NCBI GenBank assembly: GCA_951812525.1
Contig: OX638316.1
Span: forward strand, 3,404,506-3,468,505
Source: an uncultured Poribacteria bacterium
GTDB lineage: Bacteria; Poribacteria; WGA-4E; WGA-3G
Direction: 5' to 3'
Length of the DNA stretch: 64,000 bases
Positions 24,196-32,810 of the stretch are shown one piece after another. How positions within the stretch are numbered: position 1 is the first letter of the stretch; each line of letters opens with the position of its first letter. The notes beneath the pieces are model-generated. The model did not search any database and was not told the origin of the DNA. It saw nothing but the letters and a program-made list of their open reading frames with translations. The translations under genes were made by a program, and so were the position numbers.

Positions 24196-26427
24196 CTACA
24201 AATTATACAGATACGTCACTTTAACCACAATAACCCGGTTCTCCAACTGTAACTCGCGTCCCCCAGTTGTTCCAACGGGCGCATCACCCCACGCTTCATT
24301 ATAAGCAACAAAGAGGTGGCTCTTCGGACTATATTCCCATCCAAAAAGAAAGCTTAGCAGATAGGTCTGATGGATTTCAGCGGACAGTTCACGTTCTCTA
24401 CTCGCTTGCGCAAACATACGAAGAAACGATTCTCGTGTGAATAGGTAGGTCGCCCGCATGGAGCTAACGAAAAATCGACCATCAATCTCGCCTGCTAAAT
24501 CGAGGCTTTGGGCATAACTGCTGTCTAATTCTATCGAAAAATTACTCTGTGGACGTACAGTTGATTCGAGTGTGAGACTCCGCTGTTTACCCGCTTGCTG
24601 TCGTCCGAAGTTAAAATAGTCCGAAAAATCCATACCGATACCGATAGCAATCGGGTAGGTAGCATTAGTATCAATCGTAAATCCGTATCCATCTGCTATG
24701 AATACCTCAGTCAATTCCACCTCTCGACTCCGGTAATAGTAAGCCATAATATCATCTATAAGAGTCTCTCTGAAGTCCATTCCAACATCGGCATTCACAT
24801 GCCATCTAAGTAAATCTTCGTCGAAGTCAGGAGAAAGTGACAACCCTGGATTGCGTTCTCTCCACCCGGCGAAATATTCTGGCGTATAAAGGCTTTGCGA
24901 TACACGCGTACTGATACCTGAGAAAAACTGACGCGTTCCCCACAACGGAGAATAGGAGGCTCGCATCTGGACACGCTGCCACCCGCGATTTCGTTCTTTG
25001 CGTAAATATCCTGTGTGGTTAATCTCAAAGTGCGGCGCAACCCGTTCATATCCGATACTGCTGCTCCAGAGATAGTTGCGTTGTGCGAAGTCAACCGTGT
25101 ACGCCATATTGTCACTATCATCGCCTGGATGAAAACTACCAGCGTACTGTCCTGAAAGATGATAGGTTTTCCCAAGAGCAAGATTCATATCAACACCACC
25201 CACGCGGCTATGGAATCTATCACTACCTCCCTGCTCCTTATTGACGAACAGAATTCCGACGTTTGAGCGTTTGAGAATATCGCGCTTAATACGAACTGCG
25301 GAGAACCATGCCGCTTCTTTTTCGGAAGAGGCGGTATCAGAGGAACCGAATTCGCCAGTTTGGTTGCCCAAAACACCGATGGAATAATCGCCTACTTTCC
25401 CCGTGACTTTACTTCCCCACAGTATATTCCCGCGGCTCCCGATACGCCGACTGAACATCAGGTCGTATGGCGTTTCAAAAAAACTGTTTCCCTCAACAAA
25501 AAACGGGCGCTTTTCCGGGAAACGGGTCGGAAACCGAGTCAGATTAATCTCCAACTGATCTGCCTCTACTTGTGCGAAATCTGGATTGAACGTAACATTC
25601 GCCTTCAATGCACTGGTAGGACTGTATTGCACATCCAATCCGGTACCGAGTTGACGACTCAGCTCCGTATTGGCAGCACTCGCGCCTCCACCCAAGAGAT
25701 ATGGAGAGATCTCAAAATTTTTCCCCGTCTCAATATCTTGCATGCCTACAATATGCCCTAAATCGGACATCCGTGTGACCACACCCGCCTGTGTCAACTG
25801 CTTCCACACCGTGACCTCGCTCTTTCGGCGGTTTACTCGCTCTACATCGAAACCCCAAATTTGGGTCGGTTTGTCGGTGAACCGGAAGTTAGAGAACGGG
25901 ATTTTGAACTCGGCATTCCACCCTGATGCATCAATGCTGCTTTCAACCCACCAAATCCCCTTCCAGTTGGAATCACGCTGTGTATCTTCATATCGGTAGT
26001 TATCGCTCTGGACACCGCTGGGGTTCGTAGCAAATTTATAGCCAGTGCGGTGATCGTGATGTGGGTCGATAAAGAAGGAGATGACATCTGAGGCATAGAG
26101 ATCACCGCGTCGCGTCATCCGATTGACAATCTTATCGGGTTCGGCATCGTAACACCGAAAAGCGACATAGATATTATGTACATCGTAAGCAATGCGGAAT
26201 TCTGTATCATCGGTGGCGGGAGCACCGCGTGTAGGCTCAAGTTGAATGAAACCGCTACGGGGTTGTGCCTGATGCCAAACTACATCGTCTAACAACCCAT
26301 CAATCTGTGGTGGTTCACCTTCAATTCGGTAGGCTTCAACGATATGTTCACCCGCACCCTCTGGATGCGCAAAGAGCAGGATGGGATATGAAATGAATAG
26401 CAGGAGAACAAGTGCGAATCGTGGCAT
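24196..26427 (-). CDS. DUF5916 outer-membrane protein with CBM9-like N-terminal domain
   Basis: A 743-residue exported protein. After a signal peptide (MPRFALVLLLFISYPILLFA) residues about 25-210 match the CBM9-like sugar-binding domain (PPQIDGLLDDVVWHQA, IYVAFRCYD, ISFFIDPHHD, GWNAEFKIPFSNF). The remainder is a DUF5916 region (INLTRFPTRFPEKRPFFVEG) predicted to form an outer-membrane beta-barrel, ending in a hydrophobic strand (VTYLYNL). The start is set by the signal peptide and by a promoter just before it; a longer frame reaching 26523 would translate a palindromic repeat. Relatives sit near glycan or peptide degradation genes, but the ligand is unknown. Confidence 0.85.
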   Translation of the reverse strand: MPRFALVLLLFISYPILLFAHPEGAGEHIVEAYRIEGEPPQIDGLLDDVVWHQAQPRSGFIQLEPTRGAPATDDTEFRIAYDVHNIYVAFRCYDAEPDKIVNRMTRRGDLYASDVISFFIDPHHDHRTGYKFATNPSGVQSDNYRYEDTQRDSNWKGIWWVESSIDASGWNAEFKIPFSNFRFTDKPTQIWGFDVERVNRRKSEVTVWKQLTQAGVVTRMSDLGHIVGMQDIETGKNFEISPYLLGGGASAANTELSRQLGTGLDVQYSPTSALKANVTFNPDFAQVEADQLEINLTRFPTRFPEKRPFFVEGNSFFETPYDLMFSRRIGSRGNILWGSKVTGKVGDYSIGVLGNQTGEFGSSDTASSEKEAAWFSAVRIKRDILKRSNVGILFVNKEQGGSDRFHSRVGGVDMNLALGKTYHLSGQYAGSFHPGDDSDNMAYTVDFAQRNYLWSSSIGYERVAPHFEINHTGYLRKERNRGWQRVQMRASYSPLWGTRQFFSGISTRVSQSLYTPEYFAGWRERNPGLSLSPDFDEDLLRWHVNADVGMDFRETLIDDIMAYYYRSREVELTEVFIADGYGFTIDTNATYPIAIGIGMDFSDYFNFGRQQAGKQRSLTLESTVRPQSNFSIELDSSYAQSLDLAGEIDGRFFVSSMRATYLFTRESFLRMFAQASRERELSAEIHQTYLLSFLFGWEYSPKSHLFVAYNEAWGDAPVGTTGGRELQLENRVIVVKVTYLYNL

Positions 26428-26434
26428 ACCTCTA

Positions 26435-26463
26435 ATTATAGTTGAAACTTGTCCTGTTGTCAA
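26435..26463 (-). promoter_or_regulatory. Consensus sigma70 promoter, leaderless start of the DUF5916 gene
   Basis: On the minus strand TTGACA (26463-26458), exactly 17 bp, TATAAT (26440-26435), then 7 bp to the ATG at 26427. Both hexamers are perfect. The expected start point falls on the A of the start codon. Confidence 0.8.
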
Positions 26464-26486
26464 ATTTGGACGTACATCCATTCTTC

Positions 26487-26633
26487 TGTAGGAGCGATCT
26501 CCTGATCGCGACAGCTCCTCCAAACCAGACTATTTTTTCCTGTTTGGGGATATTCGTTCTTCTGTAGGAGCGATCTCCTGATCGCGACAGTTCCTGCAAC
26601 ATTCTTCTGTAGGAGCGATCTCCTGATCACGAC
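26487..26633 (+). repeat. Three consensus palindromic repeats
   Basis: Copies at 26487-26512, 26563-26588 and 26608-26633; the third has CACGAC in place of CGCGAC. They lie upstream of the DUF5916 promoter and are read through by an open frame on the minus strand that I do not count as coding. Confidence 0.9.
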
Positions 26634-26941
26634 CCTTTCTCCAAACACGCCATCTTTTTCCTGAACTTTAAAAAATATCTCGATTATCCCCTAAAGGGTT
26701 CTGTAAAATAAAAAGGTTCAATGATCCAGAAAATCCTAAAATCCTGTGAATCCTGGTTCAGACAACCTACAGTTGACAACCTACAACCAATAACTTTCTC
26801 TTGCAAAAATCACTTAATTCCATTAAAATTTTAAAAATCGGGTTAGATCAGTCAACCCCAGTGTTTTTGAACGTCCTGTTAATCATCGGAATCGTCCGCA
26901 GCACATTCTGATGCAACTTCAACGGAGAAGGATACACAATA
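26634..26941. repeat. Intergenic tract with ATCCTGTGAATCCTG dispersed repeat
   Basis: Around 26727-26790 lies AATCCTAAAATCCTGTGAATC followed by CTGGTTCAGACAACC and CTACAGTTGACAACC filler. Related copies occur near 38204-38250 and 58032-58100. The last 30 bases carry the ribosome site (GGAG...AAGGA) of the PhyH gene. I see no gene. Confidence 0.65.
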
Positions 26942-27733
26942 ATGGTTGAGCTTACACGGGAAGACATCGAGTTTTTCAAAACTGAAGGGTACTTGATAAA
27001 ACGGAACGTCCTCAACCCGGAATTAATGGAACGGGCGCGGACAAGGTTGTGGGACGGTGCACCTGAAGGTCGCAAACGTGAGGATCCTGAAACTTGGATG
27101 GGTCCCTTCACACCCGAAGAAGAAAATCCTGACGGAAATAATCATCGACGCGGATTCCGATGGAATTTCCGTGAACCCGGTGGTGAAGATTGGATGGTTA
27201 AACTCCTCGCCACCGATCCGAATGTCTGGCGTATGGCAGAACAGTTTTTAGGTGAAGGAAACCTAGTGCAACCCGACCGTGTGCGCGGTATCTATTGCAC
27301 GCTTCCGTATGGAAACATCCCGAAAAAAGGCATTGGGTGCCATGTGGACGCACATCCGTTTCATCTCGGCGCAGTCGGCTATATTGATGATGTGCCGCCA
27401 GAGGGTGGCGGATTTACCGTCTGGCCACGAAGCCATCGGACCTTCTATTACGATTACAACTCCCAATACAAGAATGAGCCGACCCCACAATATGAGATTG
27501 ACCGGGAGCGTATCAGCAAAACACCTGGCGTTGAATGTTATGGCAATGCAGGGGATATTGTCTTCTGGCATCATCGCATCGGGCATGCCGCAGGACACAA
27601 CTATTCAAGGCAGATCCGACAGGCAGTACTCTACGACTTCCGAAAGACGGAATTGACAGAAACGCAGGAAGAGCCACCCAATGAAGATATGTGGCGGGAT
27701 TGGCCAGGCATCAAGGCGTTAGCGTCTGAATAA
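26942..27733 (+). CDS. Phytanoyl-CoA dioxygenase (PhyH) family protein
   Basis: A 263-residue Fe(II)/2-oxoglutarate dioxygenase. The iron triad can be read as His and Asp of CHVDAHPFH and the distal His in IGHAAGHNYS; SRQIRQAVLYDF supplies the arginine that binds 2-oxoglutarate. TREDIEFFKTEGYLIKRNVL is the standard family N-terminus. AAGGA lies 9 bases before the ATG. Substrates in this family range from fatty acyl-CoA to small alkaloids and phosphonates, so none is assigned. It converges on a sugar-phosphate isomerase gene with only 10 bp between. Confidence 0.9.
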   Translation: MVELTREDIEFFKTEGYLIKRNVLNPELMERARTRLWDGAPEGRKREDPETWMGPFTPEEENPDGNNHRRGFRWNFREPGGEDWMVKLLATDPNVWRMAEQFLGEGNLVQPDRVRGIYCTLPYGNIPKKGIGCHVDAHPFHLGAVGYIDDVPPEGGGFTVWPRSHRTFYYDYNSQYKNEPTPQYEIDRERISKTPGVECYGNAGDIVFWHHRIGHAAGHNYSRQIRQAVLYDFRKTELTETQEEPPNEDMWRDWPGIKALASE

Positions 27734-27743
27734 TATATTTGGT

Positions 27744-28565
27744 TTATCGCAAACCCAACGCTTTCAGCGTACTCGCCATCATGTCATGAGCGATCTGTGC
27801 TTTCTCCATCCGCATGTGAGGAAAGGTTTCTACGGAGATATATTTATCATAGCCCGTTTTTCCCAAACTTTCAGCAAAGGTTCGGAAATCCAGATCATCT
27901 CCTTCTTCACCCGGAATTAGAAAAGTGCTATACGGATACATCCCCGTCACACCCTTGACATGGCAGTGAACGGTAAGCGGTCCCAGTTTCTCAGTTACCT
28001 CGGCGATATCCTCACCGATATGGTAGAAATTGGTGATGTCATTGAGGGACTTCAGGGCATCGGACCCGACGTGTTCTATCAGAAGCGTAACTTTAGAAGA
28101 CGCATCAATCGTCGTCGCCTCGTGATTATGGATATTCATCGTCACACCGAGTTCTTCAGCGCGGCGACAGATAGGCTTCAGCACATCAACGAGGAGCCGC
28201 CATGCGAATGCGTCGCCTTTATCGCCTCCATAACCCGTAAGGAAATTGACACCGTGCGCGCCGAGTGCGACTGCCACATCCTGAAGGAGAGCGTAGTGAT
28301 CGACTGCTTCCTGTTGGTTTTCTTCCGCCAATTGATACAAACCTTTGCCAGTGAACGGATTGATAACAGAGACCTCCAATCCGTAGTCGGTCGTCATCGC
28401 TTTGACTTCTTTGAGCAAACTATCCGTGACTTCACCTGAGGGGATGTGTGCCTCTGGACCGCACATCATTTCAATCGCATCGTAGCCAGCATCAGCAAGA
28501 ATAGTAATAACTTCGCGTAGGGGCACGTCTTTCATGCCACCAGCGTGGTAAGAGATACCTATCAT
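27744..28565 (-). CDS. Sugar phosphate isomerase/epimerase (xylose isomerase-like barrel)
   Basis: A 273-residue AP-endonuclease-2-like barrel. Metal-site candidates are Glu of YDAIEMMCGPEAH, His of NIHNHEATT, His in TVHCHVKG and Glu in ISVETFPH, the usual set for this group. DVAVALGAHGVNFLTGYGG is a family block. Enzymes of this kind epimerise or isomerise keto-sugars, inosose or hydroxypyruvate. It is divergent from the MazG gene and convergent with PhyH. The specific substrate is unknown. Confidence 0.87.
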   Translation of the reverse strand: MIGISYHAGGMKDVPLREVITILADAGYDAIEMMCGPEAHIPSGEVTDSLLKEVKAMTTDYGLEVSVINPFTGKGLYQLAEENQQEAVDHYALLQDVAVALGAHGVNFLTGYGGDKGDAFAWRLLVDVLKPICRRAEELGVTMNIHNHEATTIDASSKVTLLIEHVGSDALKSLNDITNFYHIGEDIAEVTEKLGPLTVHCHVKGVTGMYPYSTFLIPGEEGDDLDFRTFAESLGKTGYDKYISVETFPHMRMEKAQIAHDMMASTLKALGLR

Positions 28566-28645
28566 CGGTGTAATTCCTTTCCGTAAACCTAAGCTTGTTC
28601 TAACTCAGTTCCGCTTCCGCGCTATTATATCCAAGAAGGAGTCGA

Positions 28646-28930
28646 ATGACAATCGAAAACTTTCAAAAACAGATTGAAGCCATCTATTACACACGAGACG
28701 CTGCGCGTGGCGTACCACTAACCTTCACATGGTTCGTTGAGGAGGTTGGCGAACTCGCAAAAGAGATTCGTAAACAACCACGCGATATAGAGCGGCTGCG
28801 TGAAGAATTCGCAGATGTCTTCGCATGGCTTGTCACACTGGCAAGTCTGCTCGGTATAGACTTGGAGGATGCCGCACAAATCTATGCGGTTGGGTGTCCT
28901 AAGTGCAACGCGACCCCTTGTTCCTGTTAG
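28646..28930 (+). CDS. MazG-like nucleotide pyrophosphohydrolase
   Basis: A 94-residue protein with the single MazG helical core: EEVGELAKEI and EEFADVFAWL provide the ExxE...ExxD Mg-binding acids. Such enzymes hydrolyse NTPs to NMP and pyrophosphate and act as dimers or tetramers. The last residues CPKCNATPCSC form a short cysteine-rich tail that could bind zinc. AAGGAG 6 bases before the ATG fixes the start. It converges on the TIR gene with 20 bp between. Confidence 0.87.
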   Translation: MTIENFQKQIEAIYYTRDAARGVPLTFTWFVEEVGELAKEIRKQPRDIERLREEFADVFAWLVTLASLLGIDLEDAAQIYAVGCPKCNATPCSC

Positions 28931-28950
28931 AGTGAAAGGGCCTTTTGGCA

Positions 28951-30336
28951 TCATTCGGGTAGCGGACAGGTGCCCTCAAATTCAAGAAGCGAGGAAGTTT
29001 TATTTATATCAAGCTGCGGTTGCTGTCCCTTAAATTTAACTTTTAACTCTCCTGGACTTAAAAGTTCTACATCCAATTGAAGTATATCTTCAACGGTGTT
29101 TGATAACTTCAAATAGAGTACTGAAATTAAACGGGCAAACTTCTTAAATCTCTTCGGTGTTTTTCTAAATTGCCGATAGAGTTCTGGGATTGGTGAGGAG
29201 AGTGCTTGGAGCCTGTTTCCATATTGCGATGAGAGTTTTCCACGAATTCTATCCTCCAACAACATCTGATCAAAGACAGTGGCTTGCGTTAGAGAAGAAA
29301 CGGCATCACCTAACTTTTCATCAAGGAGAATCCGCTTGGCGCGCATATCGGCAATCTGATTAGGTGTAAGGTTTTTAAAATCCACTATCTCGGTCCGATG
29401 CTTAAATGTTTTTCCTGTGGTATCCTCGTTGAGGACAACTTCCCATACAGTTCCACCTTCTGTTGAAATTTGTGCAACCTCTCGTGCTTTTACCCATGTT
29501 GCGTCTTCCTCATGCGCGAAAGCGAGGACATCGTTTTGGTCCTTGCGCAATGAACACAGGAAAGCAACTTGTTCAGATGTAGTGGGTGTAAGGGTTAAAG
29601 AAATCTCCGTTGAATCCCAACGGACCTTTTGGAATGGGATAAAATAGTACTGTCCCTCTACTGAGCGAAACAGAGTACAGTTATCATCTTGATCAGGCAC
29701 AGTGCCAGCACTGTTCGCATCCTGACTTGAGGCATGTGGGCCTTGCGCACAGGAGATAGCATCAACAAGATTCTGAAGACCTGTGTTCCAATCTTCATGT
29801 AGGTTAACGTATTGAAGGTCTTGTAGAGTCTTTCCGTCTCCTATGTCAATATTCGGAATTTCACATTCGTTTAATTTGACAGGAATAAACCATACCCAAT
29901 CAGTAGGTCTCCGATGCAGCTCCTCAATCGCAACATTTAACTCTTCACTCATGTAAGTTTGATTACGCGCATTGGCTTCCTTTGAAAAACATGCGATAAA
30001 GAAATCTCCATGATGAATTGCTTGTTGGATTGCTTGTTTCCACGGTGTCCCAGGACCAATATTGTCCCTGTCCAACCAGATGTGAATATTGTGGGACGTG
30101 AGGTCTTGACAAAGGCGATCAACGGTAGCCTTGTTCTCATGGCAGTAAGAGATAAAGACGTGTCTCATCTCTCTAGCGTGTTTAATCTCCATGTTGGTAT
30201 GGTTAATTAATCGCGTTCTGAAGGCTTCACGGCGTTTTTTATGCGCTTCTGATCCCCGTCGAATTTCACCTGGATCAGGTGCATTTTCCTGCGTATAGGC
30301 TTCATAGTCAAATTCAACTTCTTTTGTAGTATTCAT
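28951..30336 (-). CDS. TIR-domain protein with unrecognised C-terminal region
   Basis: A 461-residue soluble protein. Residues about 55-195 are a TIR domain: VFISYCHEN is the first strand and loop, WLDRDNIGPGTPW the BB-loop region, and YMSEELNVA carries the glutamate at the position of the NADase catalytic residue. The C-terminal 250 residues contain a beta-rich segment (FIPFQKVRWDSTEISLTL) and a helical tail that I do not recognise. ATG 30336 is preferred to an earlier start because AGAGGT precedes it by 6 bases. It overlaps the BrnT-like gene by 23 bp. An NAD-depleting defence effector or a TIR signalling protein is a reasonable inference. Confidence 0.82.
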   Translation of the reverse strand: MNTTKEVEFDYEAYTQENAPDPGEIRRGSEAHKKRREAFRTRLINHTNMEIKHAREMRHVFISYCHENKATVDRLCQDLTSHNIHIWLDRDNIGPGTPWKQAIQQAIHHGDFFIACFSKEANARNQTYMSEELNVAIEELHRRPTDWVWFIPVKLNECEIPNIDIGDGKTLQDLQYVNLHEDWNTGLQNLVDAISCAQGPHASSQDANSAGTVPDQDDNCTLFRSVEGQYYFIPFQKVRWDSTEISLTLTPTTSEQVAFLCSLRKDQNDVLAFAHEEDATWVKAREVAQISTEGGTVWEVVLNEDTTGKTFKHRTEIVDFKNLTPNQIADMRAKRILLDEKLGDAVSSLTQATVFDQMLLEDRIRGKLSSQYGNRLQALSSPIPELYRQFRKTPKRFKKFARLISVLYLKLSNTVEDILQLDVELLSPGELKVKFKGQQPQLDINKTSSLLEFEGTCPLPE

Positions 30337-30592
30337 CGCTATACCTCTGCCCGGCATCGAATGCGGTAATTAAACGTTGGAGTGGTGCGTCTTCCTCAGA
30401 GTAAATAACTGATAAAATCCGTCCATTGGGAGTTTTTCCTATCAGCATCCACCGATCATTATGTCCTTGGGGATCGGGGATTTCGTATCGGTTTGGATCG
30501 TAGCACGCAGCGACTACCTCATAAAACTGGACATCGTGTTCTGTTTGCACCTGCAAATATTTATCTTCATCCCATACGAACCCGATATCCAT
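30314..30592 (-). CDS. BrnT-like (DUF4258) small protein
   Basis: A 92-residue protein. FVWDEDKYLQVQTEHDVQFYEVV, RWMLIGKTPNGRILSVIYSEE and the closing AGQRYSDEYYKR segment follow the order of BrnT toxins, RelE-fold ribonucleases normally paired with a BrnA antitoxin. No BrnA-like gene follows. Instead its end overlaps the TIR gene by 23 bp. AGGAAA lies 9 bases before the ATG. The match is by eye and remote; it could be a non-toxic DUF4258 relative. Confidence 0.65.
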   Translation of the reverse strand: MDIGFVWDEDKYLQVQTEHDVQFYEVVAACYDPNRYEIPDPQGHNDRWMLIGKTPNGRILSVIYSEEDAPLQRLITAFDAGQRYSDEYYKRS

Positions 30593-30605
30593 GCAGTAGA
30601 TTTCC

Positions 30606-30635
30606 TATATATAATACAGTAATTAGACCTGTAAA
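30606..30635 (-). promoter_or_regulatory. Possible promoter of the BrnT-like/TIR operon
   Basis: On the minus strand TTTACA (30635-30630) precedes an AT-rich TATATA tract, with a 16 or 18-bp spacer depending on the hexamer chosen. It lies 14 bp before the start codon of the BrnT-like gene. Confidence 0.35.
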
Positions 30636-30668
30636 GCACACTTTTATACATTCCAAAATGAGAACTCT

Positions 30669-31949
30669 TTAGTTTCCATTCAGAAACCGATCAAAGTTGC
30701 CACCGAACAGGTTATTAACATCCCGCTCAATTTCTGATGTAGTGATCGTCCACCCGACATCAAGAAGGGTCCGGTATTTTTCCACCAAAACGTCTGCTAT
30801 AATTTGACGCGAGTGTTTCCACTTATACACGAGTTGATCCAGAATTCGAGCATCCGAATGCTGTGGGATAACGCTCAAACCGAGCAACTCAATCCGTTCT
30901 CGCGTGATCTCTTCAATAATGCTCGGATTGTTCATGAACCACCAACAGCCAAATATCATCAGATTCTTGAACTTTCGTCCGATAACACACAACTCATGCT
31001 GGTTTTCACGCGATAGGAGCGTAACGAGGAACTTATTGTCGGGGTTCTCACGGAGTAGTGCTTCTAAACTCGCCAAATCTGCCTTACCTGTTCCATCACC
31101 AGCCATCTGGAGTTGTGGATTAACCGCACGCTTCACACCGATCATTAGGGCAAAGGGAACGTTAAATTCGCGAGAGATTGGCAATATACAGTTGTCAAAC
31201 AGCCTTCCCAAAATACCGTCGTCAGGATACTGGAAGTCCGGTGGGAGAGAAACCGCCATATATTTCGGGTTCATACGCTGAATCCACGACTCTAAAAATC
31301 GGCGAACCTCTTTGTAGCTTTTCTCAGACGAAAGCGTTGGATCGACATCATAACCGAGACCACGGAGGTGCTCATAGGCTGTCTCTTGGTAGGTATTGAT
31401 AAGGACATCCATCCGTAATGCTGCCTCAAAGCGCCCGTCCCCAGTGTCACCTGATTGCCAGACCGGTGCCTCTGCCGCATCAAATGGGTCGTTCGTCATC
31501 ACCACTTTAGAGACTTTCGAGCTTTCAAAGACTGTATCAATAAATGCCTCTACAGTCGTATCAGCGAAGTAGGCGCGATAGTCCTGAAGATTCCGAGAAC
31601 CGACATCCAAACCTAATTCGTTCAGGGTCGTAACAACCCCGCGACACGCCTCACTGATAGGTGAATTCTCAATAAAAAGCGTCCGCCAGATCAGTTCTGC
31701 CTGTTCCGCTTTTGTCATCGCCCAAAACTGCTGATACGAGACGTTGGATTTACGAAATACCTCGGCAATGAGGTAGTGATAAGTCAGCAATTCATCAATA
31801 CCCCACAGCAACAACTCACCAAATGGCGGACTAAAAAGATGTGTGTGGATGTCTGTGACACTTTGGGAATTAACTGCGTCAAGCACAGCGGTTTTTAGTG
31901 CTTCTGTAGTGCCAATTGTCTGCGTCTGATTTGGTTCGGAAACATTCAT
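30669..31949 (-). CDS. Glucuronate (uronate) isomerase-like protein
   Basis: A 426-residue amidohydrolase-type barrel. TDIHTHLFSPPF near residue 35 supplies the two metal-binding histidines; LTYHYLIAE and the long helical insert, MIGVKRAVNPQL and FGCWWFMNNP match the uronate isomerase family. The classical enzyme converts glucuronate to fructuronate. A strong GGAGG site precedes the ATG by 6 bases. Nearby HpcH/HpaI aldolase and Gfo/Idh genes on the same strand would suit sugar-acid catabolism. The actual sugar is not certain. Confidence 0.85.
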   Translation of the reverse strand: MNVSEPNQTQTIGTTEALKTAVLDAVNSQSVTDIHTHLFSPPFGELLLWGIDELLTYHYLIAEVFRKSNVSYQQFWAMTKAEQAELIWRTLFIENSPISEACRGVVTTLNELGLDVGSRNLQDYRAYFADTTVEAFIDTVFESSKVSKVVMTNDPFDAAEAPVWQSGDTGDGRFEAALRMDVLINTYQETAYEHLRGLGYDVDPTLSSEKSYKEVRRFLESWIQRMNPKYMAVSLPPDFQYPDDGILGRLFDNCILPISREFNVPFALMIGVKRAVNPQLQMAGDGTGKADLASLEALLRENPDNKFLVTLLSRENQHELCVIGRKFKNLMIFGCWWFMNNPSIIEEITRERIELLGLSVIPQHSDARILDQLVYKWKHSRQIIADVLVEKYRTLLDVGWTITTSEIERDVNNLFGGNFDRFLNGN

Positions 31950-32052
31950 ATTAATCCTCCGATTTCACGTGATATTTTTCACAACTGCTTCTTCATGCAG
32001 TTCTTATGGCAAAATTAACCGAGAGAGGTACATTATTCACAAAGTCCTCGTA

Positions 32053-32073
32053 CCGCAAACTGTTAGTTTGCGG
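32053..32073. repeat. CCGCAAAC-type palindromic repeat
   Basis: CCGCAAACT and AGTTTGCGG form a 9-bp stem with a GTT loop. The same element with a paired change (CCACAAACT/AGTTTGTGG) is at 37793-37813. It occupies part of the 216-bp gap before the uronate isomerase gene, where I see no coding sequence. Confidence 0.75.
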
Positions 32074-32165
32074 GCTGCCTAACATAGTATACTAAATAGA
32101 GTTAGAAAAATAACCCTATCGTGTGTCTCTGTGGATTAAGGCAATGATTTATGAGCAACATTTAA

Positions 32166-32810
32166 TTAACTAAAAAAACGAACATTAACACCTTCCAACT
32201 CTTGTTCAATAAACACACGACAATCGTCAATCGACTTGAGAGTAGGATGATTCTGTCCTTCAATGTCGAACATCAAATCCGCCGGTCCAAAATCAATATA
32301 AGTGATACCCGGTTTAACCAAGCTGCGTATGTTCAAAACCGACTTAATAGACTCAACCTTGAATCCAAGAATACCATTCTCGTTCCACCATTTGGCGTAT
32401 TCCAGACGATCTTTTCTCGCCTCAATGCCGTAACCTACCCAGCCTCCCCAACTCCGTCTACCGATTGGCGGAAAATAGAACGCATTAATCGCTTCGTCAA
32501 CAATTTCTTCAGTCTCCACTTCTGGAACCTTGATGCCCAAAACGCCGAGATCGCAGTAATTTCCAACGCGGTAAGCGTGTCGGGTGTGCTTAATCCGTAA
32601 AAGAACAGGCACGTCTCTTTCCTCAGCTGCTTTAGAGATGCGAGAAATATCCCATTCGGTATACGGACCGTGTTGACAGTCAATATAGATTATATCACAA
32701 TTGGTGCCCGCAATGGTCTGATGTACTTCTTCTCTCGTTGATGCCATCGAAATTCTTGGTTGAATAATCTTTTCACCCGCTAAAAATTTTTCTTTCAATG
32801 TTTTGGACAT
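32166..32810 (-). CDS. HpcH/HpaI aldolase/citrate lyase family protein
   Basis: A 214-residue barrel enzyme of the class II pyruvate aldolase type. IIYIDCQHGPY is the substrate/metal motif, PVLLRIKH and KVPEVETEEIVDEAI follow, and DFGPADLMFDI gives the second metal ligand region. The family cleaves 2-keto-3-deoxy sugar acids or 4-hydroxy-2-oxo acids. AGGAG lies 8 bases before the ATG; a longer frame to 32909 has no ribosome site. The C-terminus is short for the family and ends in a T-rich run (VRFFS), but no alternative frame extends it. The start lies inside the end of the Gfo/Idh gene. Confidence 0.85.
   Translation of the reverse strand: MSKTLKEKFLAGEKIIQPRISMASTREEVHQTIAGTNCDIIYIDCQHGPYTEWDISRISKAAEERDVPVLLRIKHTRHAYRVGNYCDLGVLGIKVPEVETEEIVDEAINAFYFPPIGRRSWGGWVGYGIEARKDRLEYAKWWNENGILGFKVESIKSVLNIRSLVKPGITYIDFGPADLMFDIEGQNHPTLKSIDDCRVFIEQELEGVNVRFFS

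Noticed and set aside
26428-26648. N-terminal extension of the DUF5916 gene and a minus-strand frame through the repeats
   Set aside because: The peptides are translations of the palindromic repeats (GDRSYRR-type); the signal peptide and promoter place the start at 26427.
32166-32200. Possible frameshift truncating the HpcH/HpaI gene at a T-run
   Set aside because: Adding or removing one T leads to a stop within a few codons in every frame, so no longer product is recovered.
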